A stretch of 49,976 nucleotides of DNA, taken from NCBI GenBank assembly GCA_018671895.1, contig JABHGV010000082.1, positions 1 through 49,976 on the forward strand, written 5' to 3'. This document shows positions 1-8,582 of the stretch, one piece after another. The position numbers and the translations under genes were made by a program. This stretch comes from Rhodospirillaceae bacterium (GTDB lineage: Bacteria; Pseudomonadota; Alphaproteobacteria; Rhodospirillales; JABHCV01). Numbering within the stretch: the first letter of the stretch is position 1; every line of letters starts with the position of its first letter. The notes under the pieces are model-generated. The model ran no database searches. It worked only from the letters and a program-made list of their open reading frames with translations, and was not told the DNA's origin.

Positions 1-1
1 C

Positions 2-883
2 CCGGATTTTTTCGCTAAACTGAAAGAACAGTACGGGCTGGAAATCGAAGCGCCACCCGGCACCGACGTCAGCCGTCTGCTGGCCGAAACCTGCACCGCA
101 CTGGCCGCAGCCGGCATCACCGAACTGGACGAAAACTACATGCTGCTCGACGACAATGCAGACGAGTATCCGTCTTTCGGATTTCTGCCGGCGCTGGATC
201 ACCTGCAAGTCCTTGGCGAAGTCCTGAAAACCCACGCCATCAACAAGAAACGGCTTTATGTGCTGGGCACGTCTTATGGCGGCTACATCGGGTTGCTGAT
301 GGGCAAGCTGGCGCCGAATACATTCCGCATGATTGTCGACAATTCCGGCTTTACCAAAATCACCGGCTCGGTCTATGGCATCAACGACATGAGCCGCCCG
401 GCGCGCCTGAACGTATTGGGCGTCAGTATTCAGGTGCTGGAAAAAGGCATGTGGAGCACGGATCCTGAATCACCGCATTTTCTGAACAGCCATCACGCCA
501 TGATCCGCGATCTCGCCACCCCCGGTCACATGCAGGCCAGCAACACGCACTATTACTGCTATCACCCGATTGGCGATACGGTCGCGCCGACCGAAGAAAA
601 AATCCAGTTTCAAAATCTTGCCGACGGCCTGATGACTGTCAGCCTGACGTTAATCGACGAGGCCGCCCTGGACGGGCGCATTTTCAAGACCCTGGACCAC
701 GGCATGAATGCATCCATGCGCGGGCTGTTCGATATGGCTTATGGGGCGTACATGGAATCAACGCCTGCCCCCGACGCCACGACGGACTTCGACCTTGAAT
801 CGTCGTTGCGATTTGATTGTGGTGAAAAGGCCTATAGCGTCGAATATTCTGCGGGTGGAGACATCACCGCGCGTCTTATCTAG
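2..883 (+). CDS. DUF2920-like alpha/beta hydrolase, 5'-truncated
   Basis: The reading frame is open from base 2, so the N-terminus lies outside the window; 293 codons are visible. The protein has an alpha/beta-hydrolase nucleophile elbow, GTSYGG (GxSxG), preceded by a predicted strand (LYVLG). A downstream GDTVAP may carry the acid residue and LDHGMN the histidine. The segment around DEYPSFGF and the pattern SYGGYIGLLMGKLAPN, followed by IVDNSG, resembles DUF2920, a hydrolase-like family known from flagellin-glycosylation loci of Campylobacter and relatives. The substrate is unknown. The gene ends 8 bp inside the 3' end of convergent prmA. The hydrolase fold is well supported; the DUF2920 assignment comes from memory of the family. 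Confidence 0.7.
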   Translation, partial: PDFFAKLKEQYGLEIEAPPGTDVSRLLAETCTALAAAGITELDENYMLLDDNADEYPSFGFLPALDHLQVLGEVLKTHAINKKRLYVLGTSYGGYIGLLMGKLAPNTFRMIVDNSGFTKITGSVYGINDMSRPARLNVLGVSIQVLEKGMWSTDPESPHFLNSHHAMIRDLATPGHMQASNTHYYCYHPIGDTVAPTEEKIQFQNLADGLMTVSLTLIDEAALDGRIFKTLDHGMNASMRGLFDMAYGAYMESTPAPDATTDFDLESSLRFDCGEKAYSVEYSAGGDITARLI

Positions 884-1775
884 GGCGTCGTTCCAGCACC
901 AGCGTCCGCCATTTCCCAATGTCATAGCTGCGCACCAGCCGCAGCCCCTGACGCCGATAGGCAGCATATACCCGGCCTGCATCTTTCTGATAAAAGCCAG
1001 AAAGAACCACAAAGCCACCGCCATCCTTTGCACCGCGCAAGTGCCGTGCGACGTCGACGGCCATCCGACACAGCGGATTGGCAAGGATGTTCGAGACAAT
1101 CAGATCGTACGGGCCGGACGCCGCAACCCGGCGCGCCCGAAAACCATTGCCGCGAAGGGGTCTGACGAAACGGGCGACCCGGTTGCGCCGGACATTCTCC
1201 CTGGCCACCACCACCGCCTTGATATCAATATCGGCGGCGACGACGCGTCGCATCCATGTGCGCGCCATGGCAATGGCCAGAATGCCGGACCCGCAGCCCA
1301 TGTCCAGCGGGGTCTTAAAGGTATGCGACCGCGCCAGTTCATCGAGCGCCAACAAGCATCCCCGGGTCGTCGCATGATCGCCGGACCCAAAGGCGCGGCC
1401 GGGATTCAGGCAAATATCGATGCGTCCCGGCGGCGGCGAAGTCTCATAGTGAGTGCCGTGAATAAAGTATCGTCCGGCTTCGGTTGGCGGAAACAGCGCC
1501 AGACTTTCAGCCACCCAGTCTCGCGGCTTCACCGGGATCACGGTGACTTCCGGAACGGTAATGGAAAAACTTGTCGCAACGGCGGTCATGGCGTCGGCCA
1601 GATCGGCACCGTCGGGACATTGTTCGGTAAAACCTTCGATGCGCCACTCGCCTTCGCTGTCGGTGGCGAACCACGATACCGCCTCGCAAAAAGGCGCCAA
1701 TGCATCTTCAAAGGCATTAACGCTGTCGGCGGTGGCCGCGACTTCGACCCGCCATAAACCGGTTTGGTTTTTCAT
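876..1775 (-). CDS. prmA: Ribosomal protein L11 methyltransferase PrmA
   Basis: This 299-residue cytoplasmic enzyme methylates ribosomal protein L11 using S-adenosylmethionine. The N-terminal part is the substrate-recognition region. The Rossmann methyltransferase domain starts near residue 120. It carries AFGSGDHATT (residues 128-137), which is characteristic of PrmA, the SAM loop DMGCGSG (158-164) and the motif IV stretch NILANPL (229-235). The length is normal for alphaproteobacterial PrmA. The ATG at 1775 has only a weak ribosome binding site. The gene overlaps the convergent hydrolase by 8 bp and lies 17 bp downstream of a small membrane protein gene on the same strand. prmA beside a UvrD/PcrA helicase is an arrangement known from alphaproteobacteria. 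Confidence 0.93.
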   Translation of the reverse strand: MKNQTGLWRVEVAATADSVNAFEDALAPFCEAVSWFATDSEGEWRIEGFTEQCPDGADLADAMTAVATSFSITVPEVTVIPVKPRDWVAESLALFPPTEAGRYFIHGTHYETSPPPGRIDICLNPGRAFGSGDHATTRGCLLALDELARSHTFKTPLDMGCGSGILAIAMARTWMRRVVAADIDIKAVVVARENVRRNRVARFVRPLRGNGFRARRVAASGPYDLIVSNILANPLCRMAVDVARHLRGAKDGGGFVVLSGFYQKDAGRVYAAYRRQGLRLVRSYDIGKWRTLVLERRPR

Positions 1776-1792
1776 GGACCCAGATTACCCGT

Positions 1793-2146
1793 TCAGGCGA
1801 CGCGACGTTTGCCTTTTTTTCCGGTGCTCGGCGCAAAGGCCGCTGCTTCGGGATCGACGGGTGGGCTGATCTGGGCATCTTCGGCGGCCTTGCGGCGACG
1901 CATATTGTTTTCTTCAAGGGCACGCAGGGTGTCACTGTTTTGCAGGCGGCCACGGCGGATCGCCTGCACTTCTTGTATCAGGGTGCTGATCTGTTCGTCT
2001 TTTTTCAGCAGATCCTCGCGAATCTGCAGGACGTAGGATTTCATGAATTCCTCGTTCTGGCCGTTGATACGACGCAGTGCCGCGGCACCAATAATTATGG
2101 CGGTCACCGACAGCAAAAACGACATCATCGACAGAAACAATGGCAC
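1793..2146 (-). CDS. Small membrane-anchored coiled-coil protein, unknown function
   Basis: I do not recognise the family. The product has 117 residues. It begins with one hydrophobic segment (about residues 2-24: LFLSMMSFLLSV, then AIIIGAAAL). A charged helical region follows that could form a coiled coil (about residues 28-70, including REDLLKKDEQISTLIQEV), and then a basic C-terminal tail ending GKKGKRRVA. The start is a GTG at 2146, supported by AAGGAGA at 2155-2161, eight bases upstream. The layout suggests a bitopic inner-membrane protein. It sits between pcrA and prmA on the same strand and may be cotranscribed with prmA. Confidence 0.65.
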   Translation of the reverse strand: MPLFLSMMSFLLSVTAIIIGAAALRRINGQNEEFMKSYVLQIREDLLKKDEQISTLIQEVQAIRRGRLQNSDTLRALEENNMRRRKAAEDAQISPPVDPEAAAFAPSTGKKGKRRVA

Positions 2147-2235
2147 GAGTAATCTCTCCTTAGTTATGTGAAGAGATTAAGAATGTTTCGTAAAAGAAGT
2201 GTTAATCTGTTGGACTCAAAGGATGAATCAAGACT

Positions 2236-4431
2236 CTAGGTTTCCTCGACGAAGCCCGCCATGACCTTCTTGGTGCCGGCTTTCTCGAACGCGATTTCCA
2301 GCTTGTCGCCGTCGATTTCGCGGATCGCGCCATAGCCGAATTTCTGATGGAATATCCGCTGACCTATTTCGAAATCGCCGGATCCGCTGCTCGTCGTCGT
2401 CGCCCATGTAGGTTCTGTTCGATGGCTGCGCCCCGATGAACGAAATCTGGGCTTCTCGTTGTCAAAGCCGCCGCCATAAACGCCGCGCTCGGCACTGACA
2501 TCAACATGGTCTGCGGGCAGTTCCTCAACGAAGCGCGACGGGATCGCCGATTGCCAGTTGCCATAGATACGCCGGTTGGCGGCGAAGCTCACATGTGCCG
2601 CCTTGCGCGCCCGGGTCAGTCCGACATAGGCGAGACGGCGTTCTTCTTCCAACGCCTTGCCATGGCCTTCATCAAGCGCACGCTGGTGCGGGAACAGGCC
2701 TTCTTCCCAGCCAGGCAGAAAGACGGTGTCGAATTCCAACCCCTTGGCCCCGTGCAGGGTCATCAGGGTGACCTTGTCATCGCTGCTCGATGATTCATTT
2801 TCCATGACCAGGCTGATGTGTTCCAGGAACCCGGCCAGGTCGTCGAACTCTTCCAGCGCGGTTTGCAGTTCTTTCAGGTTTTCCAGCCGTCCGGGGGCTT
2901 CCGGCGTTTTGTCAGCGCGCCACATATCTTCATATCCGGACTCGCCCAAGACCCGCGCCATCAGCTCCGTGTGGTCGACCTCTTTGGCCAGCCCACGCCA
3001 TCGATCCAGATCGCCAAGCAGCCCGGCCAGCGCCTTGCGTGCCTGTGGGCGCAGGTCGTCGGTCTCAATCAACTGGCGGGATGCCTGCAACAACGGAATG
3101 TTAGCACCTCGCGCATATTGATGCAGGGCCTGCATGGTGCTCTTGCCAAGGCCGCGCTTCGGCGTGTTGACGATGCGCTCGAACGCCAGATCGTCATCGG
3201 GCTGGGCAATGATACGCAAGTAAGCGATGGCATCGCGAATTTCCATGCGCTCATAGAACCGCGCCCCGCCAAGCACCCGATAAGGAACGCCCAGCGTGAT
3301 CAGCCGTTCTTCGAACTCGCGGGTCTGAAACCCGGCCCGGACCAGCACCGCCATCTCGTTCAGTTTTTCACCGCGTCGATGGATGGCCTCGATCTCGTCG
3401 CCGACGACGCGCGCTTCCTCGATGCCATCCCAGACACCGCGCACACGCACCTTGTCGCCATCGTTCAGGTCCGTCCACAGGGTCTTGCCGAGGCGTCCCT
3501 CGTTATGGGAGATCAGGCCCGATGCGGCGGCCAGAATATGCGGGGTCGAACGATAATTACGCTCCAGCCGCACCACTTTGGCCCCGGGAAAATCCTTTTC
3601 GAACCTGAGAATGTTACCTACTTCGGCCCCGCGCCATGAATAGATCGACTGGTCATCATCGCCGACACAGCAAATGTTGCCATGGACCCGCGCCAGCAGG
3701 CGCAGCCACAGGTACTGTGCGACATTGGTATCCTGATATTCGTCGACCAGAATGTAGCGGAACTTGTTGCGATACTGCTCCAGAACCTCTGGCTGGCGGG
3801 TAAACAATTCCACCGGCAACAACAAAAGATCCCCGAAGTCGGCGGCGTTCAGGGTTTGCAGGCGTTCCTGATAGGCTCCATAAAGCGCCATCATCTTGCC
3901 GTCCGCGGCCTCTGATTCCTCGGTGTCAGATACCTTGTCCGGCATCAGGCCCCGGTCTTTCCAGCGCTGGATGATGGCCATTAATGACCGCGCCGGGGCG
4001 CGTTTTTCATCAATACCGCTTTCCGCCATCAACTGTTTCAGCAGCCTGATCTGATCATCGGAATCAAGAATGGTGAAATTTGATTTCAGGCCGACGGCCT
4101 CGGCATGGCGGCGCAGGATACGAGCACCCAACGCATGAAAGGTGCCGACCCACCAACCGTCCGTTTCCCTGCCCAGCAGCCCCGATACCCGGTTCTGCAT
4201 TTCGCGCGCCGCCTTGTTGGTAAAGGTAACGGCAAGGATTTCCCAAGGACTGGCCTTGCCCTGCATCAGGATATGACCCAGCCGCGTCGTCAACACCCGG
4301 GTCTTGCCGGTACCGGCCCCGGCAAGCACCAAAACCGGCCCGTCAACGGCCTCGACCGCATGACGCTGGTCTTCGTTCAGGCTGTCGAGATACACCGGTT
4401 GGGCTGTCGTGGGTTGTGAAGGCGCGGACAT
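2236..4431 (-). CDS. UvrD/PcrA-type ATP-dependent DNA helicase
   Basis: This is a superfamily 1A 3'-5' DNA helicase of 731 residues, acting in repair and replication restart. The motifs occur in order: Q motif LNEDQRHAV, Walker A GAGTGKT (38-44), VDEYQDT (229-235, motif II), VGDDDQSIYSWRGA (256-269, motif III), LERNYRST (motif IV), TLHGAKGLEFD (motif V) and AYVGLTRARK (motif VI). The C-terminus from about residue 685 (GQRIFHQKFGYG) matches the Tudor-like domain of PcrA that contacts RNA polymerase. The size is normal. PcrA and UvrD cannot be told apart confidently here, so I give no symbol. It is divergent from the PDZ lipoprotein gene, with only about 30 bp between the start codons. Confidence 0.95.
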   Translation of the reverse strand: MSAPSQPTTAQPVYLDSLNEDQRHAVEAVDGPVLVLAGAGTGKTRVLTTRLGHILMQGKASPWEILAVTFTNKAAREMQNRVSGLLGRETDGWWVGTFHALGARILRRHAEAVGLKSNFTILDSDDQIRLLKQLMAESGIDEKRAPARSLMAIIQRWKDRGLMPDKVSDTEESEAADGKMMALYGAYQERLQTLNAADFGDLLLLPVELFTRQPEVLEQYRNKFRYILVDEYQDTNVAQYLWLRLLARVHGNICCVGDDDQSIYSWRGAEVGNILRFEKDFPGAKVVRLERNYRSTPHILAAASGLISHNEGRLGKTLWTDLNDGDKVRVRGVWDGIEEARVVGDEIEAIHRRGEKLNEMAVLVRAGFQTREFEERLITLGVPYRVLGGARFYERMEIRDAIAYLRIIAQPDDDLAFERIVNTPKRGLGKSTMQALHQYARGANIPLLQASRQLIETDDLRPQARKALAGLLGDLDRWRGLAKEVDHTELMARVLGESGYEDMWRADKTPEAPGRLENLKELQTALEEFDDLAGFLEHISLVMENESSSSDDKVTLMTLHGAKGLEFDTVFLPGWEEGLFPHQRALDEGHGKALEEERRLAYVGLTRARKAAHVSFAANRRIYGNWQSAIPSRFVEELPADHVDVSAERGVYGGGFDNEKPRFRSSGRSHRTEPTWATTTSSGSGDFEIGQRIFHQKFGYGAIREIDGDKLEIAFEKAGTKKVMAGFVEET

Positions 4432-4453
4432 ACGCGTCTTATACCCCTATAAT
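4425..4453 (+). promoter_or_regulatory. Candidate promoter for the PDZ lipoprotein gene
   Basis: A perfect -10 hexamer TATAAT (4448-4453) lies 17 bp after CGGACA (4425-4430), a 4/6 match to the -35 consensus. Transcription would begin near 4460-4461, at the ATG preferred for the downstream gene. The mRNA may therefore be leaderless, which agrees with the lack of a ribosome binding site. The promoter overlaps the 5' end of the divergent helicase gene. Confidence 0.45.
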
Positions 4454-4460
4454 GATTTTC

Positions 4461-5495
4461 ATGGAACAGAGCCCTTTACAGCGGCTTGCATTTGCGGCGT
4501 CCTTAAGCGGGATCCTGTTCGTTGCCGCCTGTGCGGGACCCATAAAAAACACCGCCGAGGCCGAGGTAGCTCCTATTGAGCAGGCCATCAATGCCATTGT
4601 CGGTATTTATGCCGACATCCCCGGCGATGCCCACTCGGCCCGTTCACTTGGCACCCGCAGGCAAGGCAGCGGTGTGCTGATTGACGATGACGGACTGATA
4701 CTGACCGTCGGCTACCTGATTCTGGAGGCCGAACGGGCCGGTATCGTCAGCATCAATGGTGAAAGCCTGCCCGCCGATATCGTCGCCTATGACCATGACA
4801 GCGGTTTCGGCCTGTTGCGCGCCAAAGGCCCGATCAACGCCAAACCGATCGGCTTTGGCTCATCGGCGCAATTACTGCCCGGCAGTCCGGTGCTGGCCGT
4901 CAGCTTTGAAGGCCCCGAACCGGTAATCCCGGCCCGGGTGATTTCGCGACGCCCATTTGTCGGATACTGGGAATACCTTCTGGAAAAGGCCATTTTCACG
5001 GCCCCGCCGTTATCGGAATACGGCGGCGCGGCGCTGATCGACAACGACGGACGACTGCTCGGCATCGGCTCGTTGATGGTCAATGACGCCCTTGACGACA
5101 CCACCCCGATGTTCGGCAACGTCTTCGTTCCCATAGATTTGCTAAAACCGATCCTCGACGACCTGATTGCCAAAGGGCGGCCATCTGTACCGGCGGCACC
5201 CTGGCTAGGACTTTTCAGCGATGAAGCCGAAGGGCGGGTCATCGTCACCCGGCTGTCAACTGGCGGGCCAGCGGAAAAATCAGGTGTCGAAGAAGGGGAT
5301 ATTATCATCGGTGTCGGCGGTCACAGAGTTCGCAATCAGGTCGACATGTACCGGAAAATCCGCAAACAGGGCCGCGCAGGGGATTCCGTGGCGCTGGACG
5401 TGCTGGCCCATGACAGTTACGACCTGAAAATCCGACGCATCCTTATAGAATCTCTCGACCGGCGCGACTGGATCAAAGTGCCAGACCCGCTTTAG
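4461..5495 (+). CDS. HtrA-like PDZ lipoprotein with lost catalytic triad
   Basis: The product has 344 residues. A lipoprotein signal peptide ends in the lipobox VAAC, so lipidation is expected at Cys24. A trypsin-like (S1C/DegP-type) domain follows (about 65-235), then a PDZ domain (about 245-330, with APWLGLF, GPAEKSGVEEGD and IIIGVGG). All three protease positions are substituted. TNNHV becomes T82-V-G-Y85, the Asp of DPxTDxAVL becomes Gly115, and GNSGGPL becomes S185-E-Y187-GGAAL. I infer a non-proteolytic periplasmic or envelope scaffold or chaperone. In-frame starts exist at 4416 (GTG) and 4452. ATG 4461 gives the best signal peptide and fits the promoter. Confidence 0.85.
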   Translation: MEQSPLQRLAFAASLSGILFVAACAGPIKNTAEAEVAPIEQAINAIVGIYADIPGDAHSARSLGTRRQGSGVLIDDDGLILTVGYLILEAERAGIVSINGESLPADIVAYDHDSGFGLLRAKGPINAKPIGFGSSAQLLPGSPVLAVSFEGPEPVIPARVISRRPFVGYWEYLLEKAIFTAPPLSEYGGAALIDNDGRLLGIGSLMVNDALDDTTPMFGNVFVPIDLLKPILDDLIAKGRPSVPAAPWLGLFSDEAEGRVIVTRLSTGGPAEKSGVEEGDIIIGVGGHRVRNQVDMYRKIRKQGRAGDSVALDVLAHDSYDLKIRRILIESLDRRDWIKVPDPL

Positions 5496-5503
5496 ATCGG
5501 ATC

Positions 5504-5542
5504 AGGATTGATTGAGCCCACCAAGGAGGCTCTATCAATCCT
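5504..5542 (+). terminator. Hairpin after the PDZ lipoprotein gene
   Basis: A 15-bp stem with one mismatch is formed by 5504-5518 (AGGATTGATTGAGCC) and 5528-5542 (GGCTCTATCAATCCT) around a 9-base loop. It begins 8 bases after the stop codon of the lipoprotein gene. No T-run follows directly on the plus strand, so it may be an mRNA 3'-end stabiliser or a weak terminator. Confidence 0.55.
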
Positions 5543-5562
5543 GTGAATCCGCTCGACATATA

Positions 5563-5628
5563 AAAAAGTCGGGCAGTTTTTCCGGGTAAATGAACCACCG
5601 AAGGTGATTCATTTACCCGGAACTGCCC
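5563..5628 (-). terminator. Rho-independent-like terminator after the ClC gene
   Basis: Arms 5571-5578/5621-5628 (GGGCAGTT/AACTGCCC) and 5582-5594/5608-5620 (13 perfect pairs) form a 21-bp stem with a 3-base bulge and a 13-base loop. The stem starts at the stop codon of the minus-strand ClC gene. Read on the minus strand, it is followed after two to three bases by a six-T run (5563-5568), as expected of an intrinsic terminator. Confidence 0.7.
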
Positions 5629-7364
5629 TAGCCCCGTTCGTCACGCCGATAATCCAGCAAGGCTTTGTTATAGGCGGCCATCACCCGGCCCTCGCGAACG
5701 CAGCCAAGGAATTTCATTTCCTCGCGATCATCGACAACGGCAATGGTGTCCTCGTCACTTTCCCGCATGACCTGCAAGGCCACATCCAGATCGTCGTCTC
5801 CGGCCAGCATCGGCGGCTGGCGACGCGCCACATCACACGCCGCGACCAGATGATCCAGTTCCGGATCAAACGCGAACTCGCTCATGTCGGCCAGGGTAAT
5901 GGTGCCAAACAGGCGTCCCTCATTATCGACAACGAACAACTCACCGACTTTCGATGTTTGCAATCTGTTTCTGATTTCAGGCAAGTCGACGCCTAAGCCA
6001 ATGGTCTCGATGGCATCGGACAGAACGCTGGAAACCGAAATTTTCTTCAGCAACGCCATCTCGTAGCCATCGCGCAAGTCATGGCCCCGACGCTCAAGCT
6101 GCCAGGTAAAGAATGAGCCGCCATGGAACTGCTTGGTAATCATCGACGAAATAACGACGCAGACCATCAACGCCAGCGTCAGAGCGTAATCGCTGGTCAT
6201 CTCGAAAACAATCAGCGCCGTTGAAATCGGCGCGCCAAGAACCGCAGCGGCAACCGCCCCCATACCCAGAATGGTGTAGGCCCCGGTCCCCGTCGACATG
6301 TCTGGAAACATTTGGGTGAAAATGGTGCCATAGGCCCCGCCCAGCATCGCCCCAATCACCAGCGATGGCGAAAATACGCCGCCGCCGAAGCCAAAGCCGA
6401 TACTGATGGCGGTGGCGCAGATCTTGGCAACGAACACTGCCAATAACATTGACAGGGGAATGGCCGTCATCACTGCGGCCTCGGTAACGCCATACCCGAC
6501 ACCCAGCACCTGGGGGAACCACAGCGCCATGATGCCGACGATCAGGCCGCCGACAGCCGGACGCATCCAGCCCGGAATGGGCATCTTCTGTGCGCCGTCA
6601 TTGGCCGTCATGATCGCCTGCATGAATACCATGGCGGTCAGCCCGGCAATCACACCGAGCACAACGAAGGCCGGGAATTCCCACATGGATTCGATTATGT
6701 GTTCCGGAATCGCAAAGGCCGGATAGTCACCAAAGTAATACCGCGATATGACCGTCCCGGTGACACTGGCAATAACGATAGGGGCAAAGGCGCTCAGTGC
6801 ATAATGTCCGATCACCACTTCGCTGGCGAACAGGGCACCGGCAATCGGTGCATTGAACGATGCCGCGACTGCCGCCGCCGCGCCACACCCCAGCAGGGTT
6901 CTAGACACGCTTTGGGTAAGGTGCAGATATTTCGACATCGACGAGGCCAGGGCGGCACCAAAATGCACCGCCGGTGCTTCACGTCCAACCGAGGCACCGA
7001 AACCGATGGATGCGGCATTGATCACTGCCGCCTTAAACCCGACCCGGCCCAACATGTGTCCCCCGCGCAAGGCCGAACTTTCAATAACATCGGCCAGACC
7101 TTGCGGACGTTCGTCAGGCAACAGATATTTAATGGCAATCCCGATCAACAGTCCGCCCAGGGTTGGTGCCAGGACAACCTGCCACCAGGGAATACTTTCA
7201 ATGTGGGCGAACAGCCGTTCACTGCTGGTGCCATAGGCGACGTTCTGAATCATGGCGATGGATTCACGGAATATAATGATCGCGACCGCCGTTACCGCGC
7301 CGACGACAAACGCCAGTATCGATACAGCTATCTGACCATTCTTGGAAAAACGGGGCGGCTTCAT
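5628..7364 (-). CDS. ClC-type chloride channel/antiporter with CBS domains
   Basis: This is a multispanning ClC anion transporter of 578 residues. It has a ClC core (about 20-430) and two C-terminal CBS domains (about 445-565), which in this family sense adenine nucleotides or regulate transport. Recognisable ClC signatures are GREAP, with the gating glutamate retained, FNAPIAGALFASE, and the GGGVFSP filter segment. The first filter motif (GSGIP in E. coli ClC) is replaced by RPQGLADV, so the anion preference may differ from chloride. The gene lies 2 bases downstream of a diguanylate cyclase gene on the same strand, which implies one operon. A long terminator hairpin starts at its stop codon. 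Confidence 0.92.
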   Translation of the reverse strand: MKPPRFSKNGQIAVSILAFVVGAVTAVAIIIFRESIAMIQNVAYGTSSERLFAHIESIPWWQVVLAPTLGGLLIGIAIKYLLPDERPQGLADVIESSALRGGHMLGRVGFKAAVINAASIGFGASVGREAPAVHFGAALASSMSKYLHLTQSVSRTLLGCGAAAAVAASFNAPIAGALFASEVVIGHYALSAFAPIVIASVTGTVISRYYFGDYPAFAIPEHIIESMWEFPAFVVLGVIAGLTAMVFMQAIMTANDGAQKMPIPGWMRPAVGGLIVGIMALWFPQVLGVGYGVTEAAVMTAIPLSMLLAVFVAKICATAISIGFGFGGGVFSPSLVIGAMLGGAYGTIFTQMFPDMSTGTGAYTILGMGAVAAAVLGAPISTALIVFEMTSDYALTLALMVCVVISSMITKQFHGGSFFTWQLERRGHDLRDGYEMALLKKISVSSVLSDAIETIGLGVDLPEIRNRLQTSKVGELFVVDNEGRLFGTITLADMSEFAFDPELDHLVAACDVARRQPPMLAGDDDLDVALQVMRESDEDTIAVVDDREEMKFLGCVREGRVMAAYNKALLDYRRDERG

Positions 7365-7366
7365 TA

Positions 7367-8425
7367 TTAACTGTCAAAAGCCAATTGCGACGTCGCCACC
7401 ATTGACTCTGTCACAACACAGTTACGGCCATTGCTCTTTGCCGCATACAGCGCTTCATCGGCCCGCGAGATCAATTGCGACAGAGGTTCGCCAAACTTGA
7501 ATTCCGCCGCCCCGGTGGAAATTGTAATCTGCCCCATGGTCTCGCCTGTGGTGCGGTTCTTGATTTCTTTCTTACCGATACTGTTGCGAATAATTTCCGC
7601 GACCTTGGCCGCACCATCAAGGCTTGTCCCCGGCAATATGACGCAAAATTCCTCGCCGCCAAAACGGGCAGCCGTATCCTGACCTTTAATGCTGGAGGTC
7701 AATGTGACAGCCAACAATTTCAACACCTGATCGCCGACCTGATGACCATAGTTGTCGTTGAACTTCTTGAAGAAATCGATATCGAGGATCAACAGGCACA
7801 TGGAGGTGCCTCCTTCCATCGCTTCCATCGCTTCCCTGCGCAGTTCCGAATCAAACTGTTTACGATTGGCAATCCCGGTCAACCCGTCGGTCATCGCCTC
7901 ATGACGCATGGTCTCCAAATCTTCGCGCAGACGGTTTATTTCTTCGGAAGACGCATTGAATTTTTCTTCCAGATCTTGGTTCTGCTGCTCCATGGCCCGG
8001 GTTGCGTTCAGCGCGCTGGTCAAGGCTGACCGAAGGTGATCGGGCGTCGGGTTATCGGTAATTTCACCAGAGAACATTTCCAGTGCCTTGCCGTATTCAG
8101 CCGTTCCATCCCCCGCCAAACCAAGGTGCTCGAGAATGCGTGTCAGTTCAGCTTCCGCCCTATGCGCGGCTTCGCTGATATCGGTACTTTCCTGCTCGTA
8201 GGTAAAGAACCGGCTGTAGATTTCGTCGTTGCGTTCGGTGGTAAATTCCTGATCGTTGCCGATCAGAATGTCGATGGCCCGCTTGAGGTCTGGAATATTA
8301 TCGGAAAAATAGCTGAACCAGACCATGAAATTGGTCGGATTCGAAGGGATACCCATCTCCTTCATCTTGGCCAGCGCCGAGTTCGCATACTCGGCTGCCT
8401 GATCAACAGATTCTGTGTAGTCCAA
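7367..8425 (-). CDS. GGDEF diguanylate cyclase
   Basis: The product of 352 residues makes the second messenger c-di-GMP from two GTP. An N-terminal helical region (about 1-145), without an obvious membrane span, is followed by a short coiled coil (about 146-175) and the GGDEF domain (about 178-340). The GGEEF signature is at 256-260 and the metal-binding LDIDFFKKFND at 214-224, so activity is expected. The allosteric inhibitory site has KGQD (247-250) where RxxD is usual, so product inhibition may be weakened. It is the first gene of a two-gene operon with the ClC transporter. Its start is divergent from the glycosyltransferase operon across a 157-bp spacer. Confidence 0.93.
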   Translation of the reverse strand: MDYTESVDQAAEYANSALAKMKEMGIPSNPTNFMVWFSYFSDNIPDLKRAIDILIGNDQEFTTERNDEIYSRFFTYEQESTDISEAAHRAEAELTRILEHLGLAGDGTAEYGKALEMFSGEITDNPTPDHLRSALTSALNATRAMEQQNQDLEEKFNASSEEINRLREDLETMRHEAMTDGLTGIANRKQFDSELRREAMEAMEGGTSMCLLILDIDFFKKFNDNYGHQVGDQVLKLLAVTLTSSIKGQDTAARFGGEEFCVILPGTSLDGAAKVAEIIRNSIGKKEIKNRTTGETMGQITISTGAAEFKFGEPLSQLISRADEALYAAKSNGRNCVVTESMVATSQLAFDS

Positions 8426-8582
8426 AACCGCCTCCGATAATGCCCCAGTTGGCTATATAACCGAGCATAGACGCCCGGACCCTGCTCGCGAAAGGAAAAA
8501 TCCGGCGAATGCCTTGTCCTGCGCCACACAGGGAAACCGAAAGACCTTTGCCTAACGCCTGATAGCGGTGTAGAAAACCGGA

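Noticed and set aside
708-1757. Open frame of 349 codons on the plus strand opposite prmA
   Set aside because: It is the antisense shadow of a well-supported gene, has an Arg/Pro/His-rich composition without any domain, and its start lies inside the hydrolase gene.
2818-3639. Open frame of 273 codons on the plus strand opposite the PcrA/UvrD gene
   Set aside because: No domain, and fully inside a helicase gene with all motifs on the other strand.
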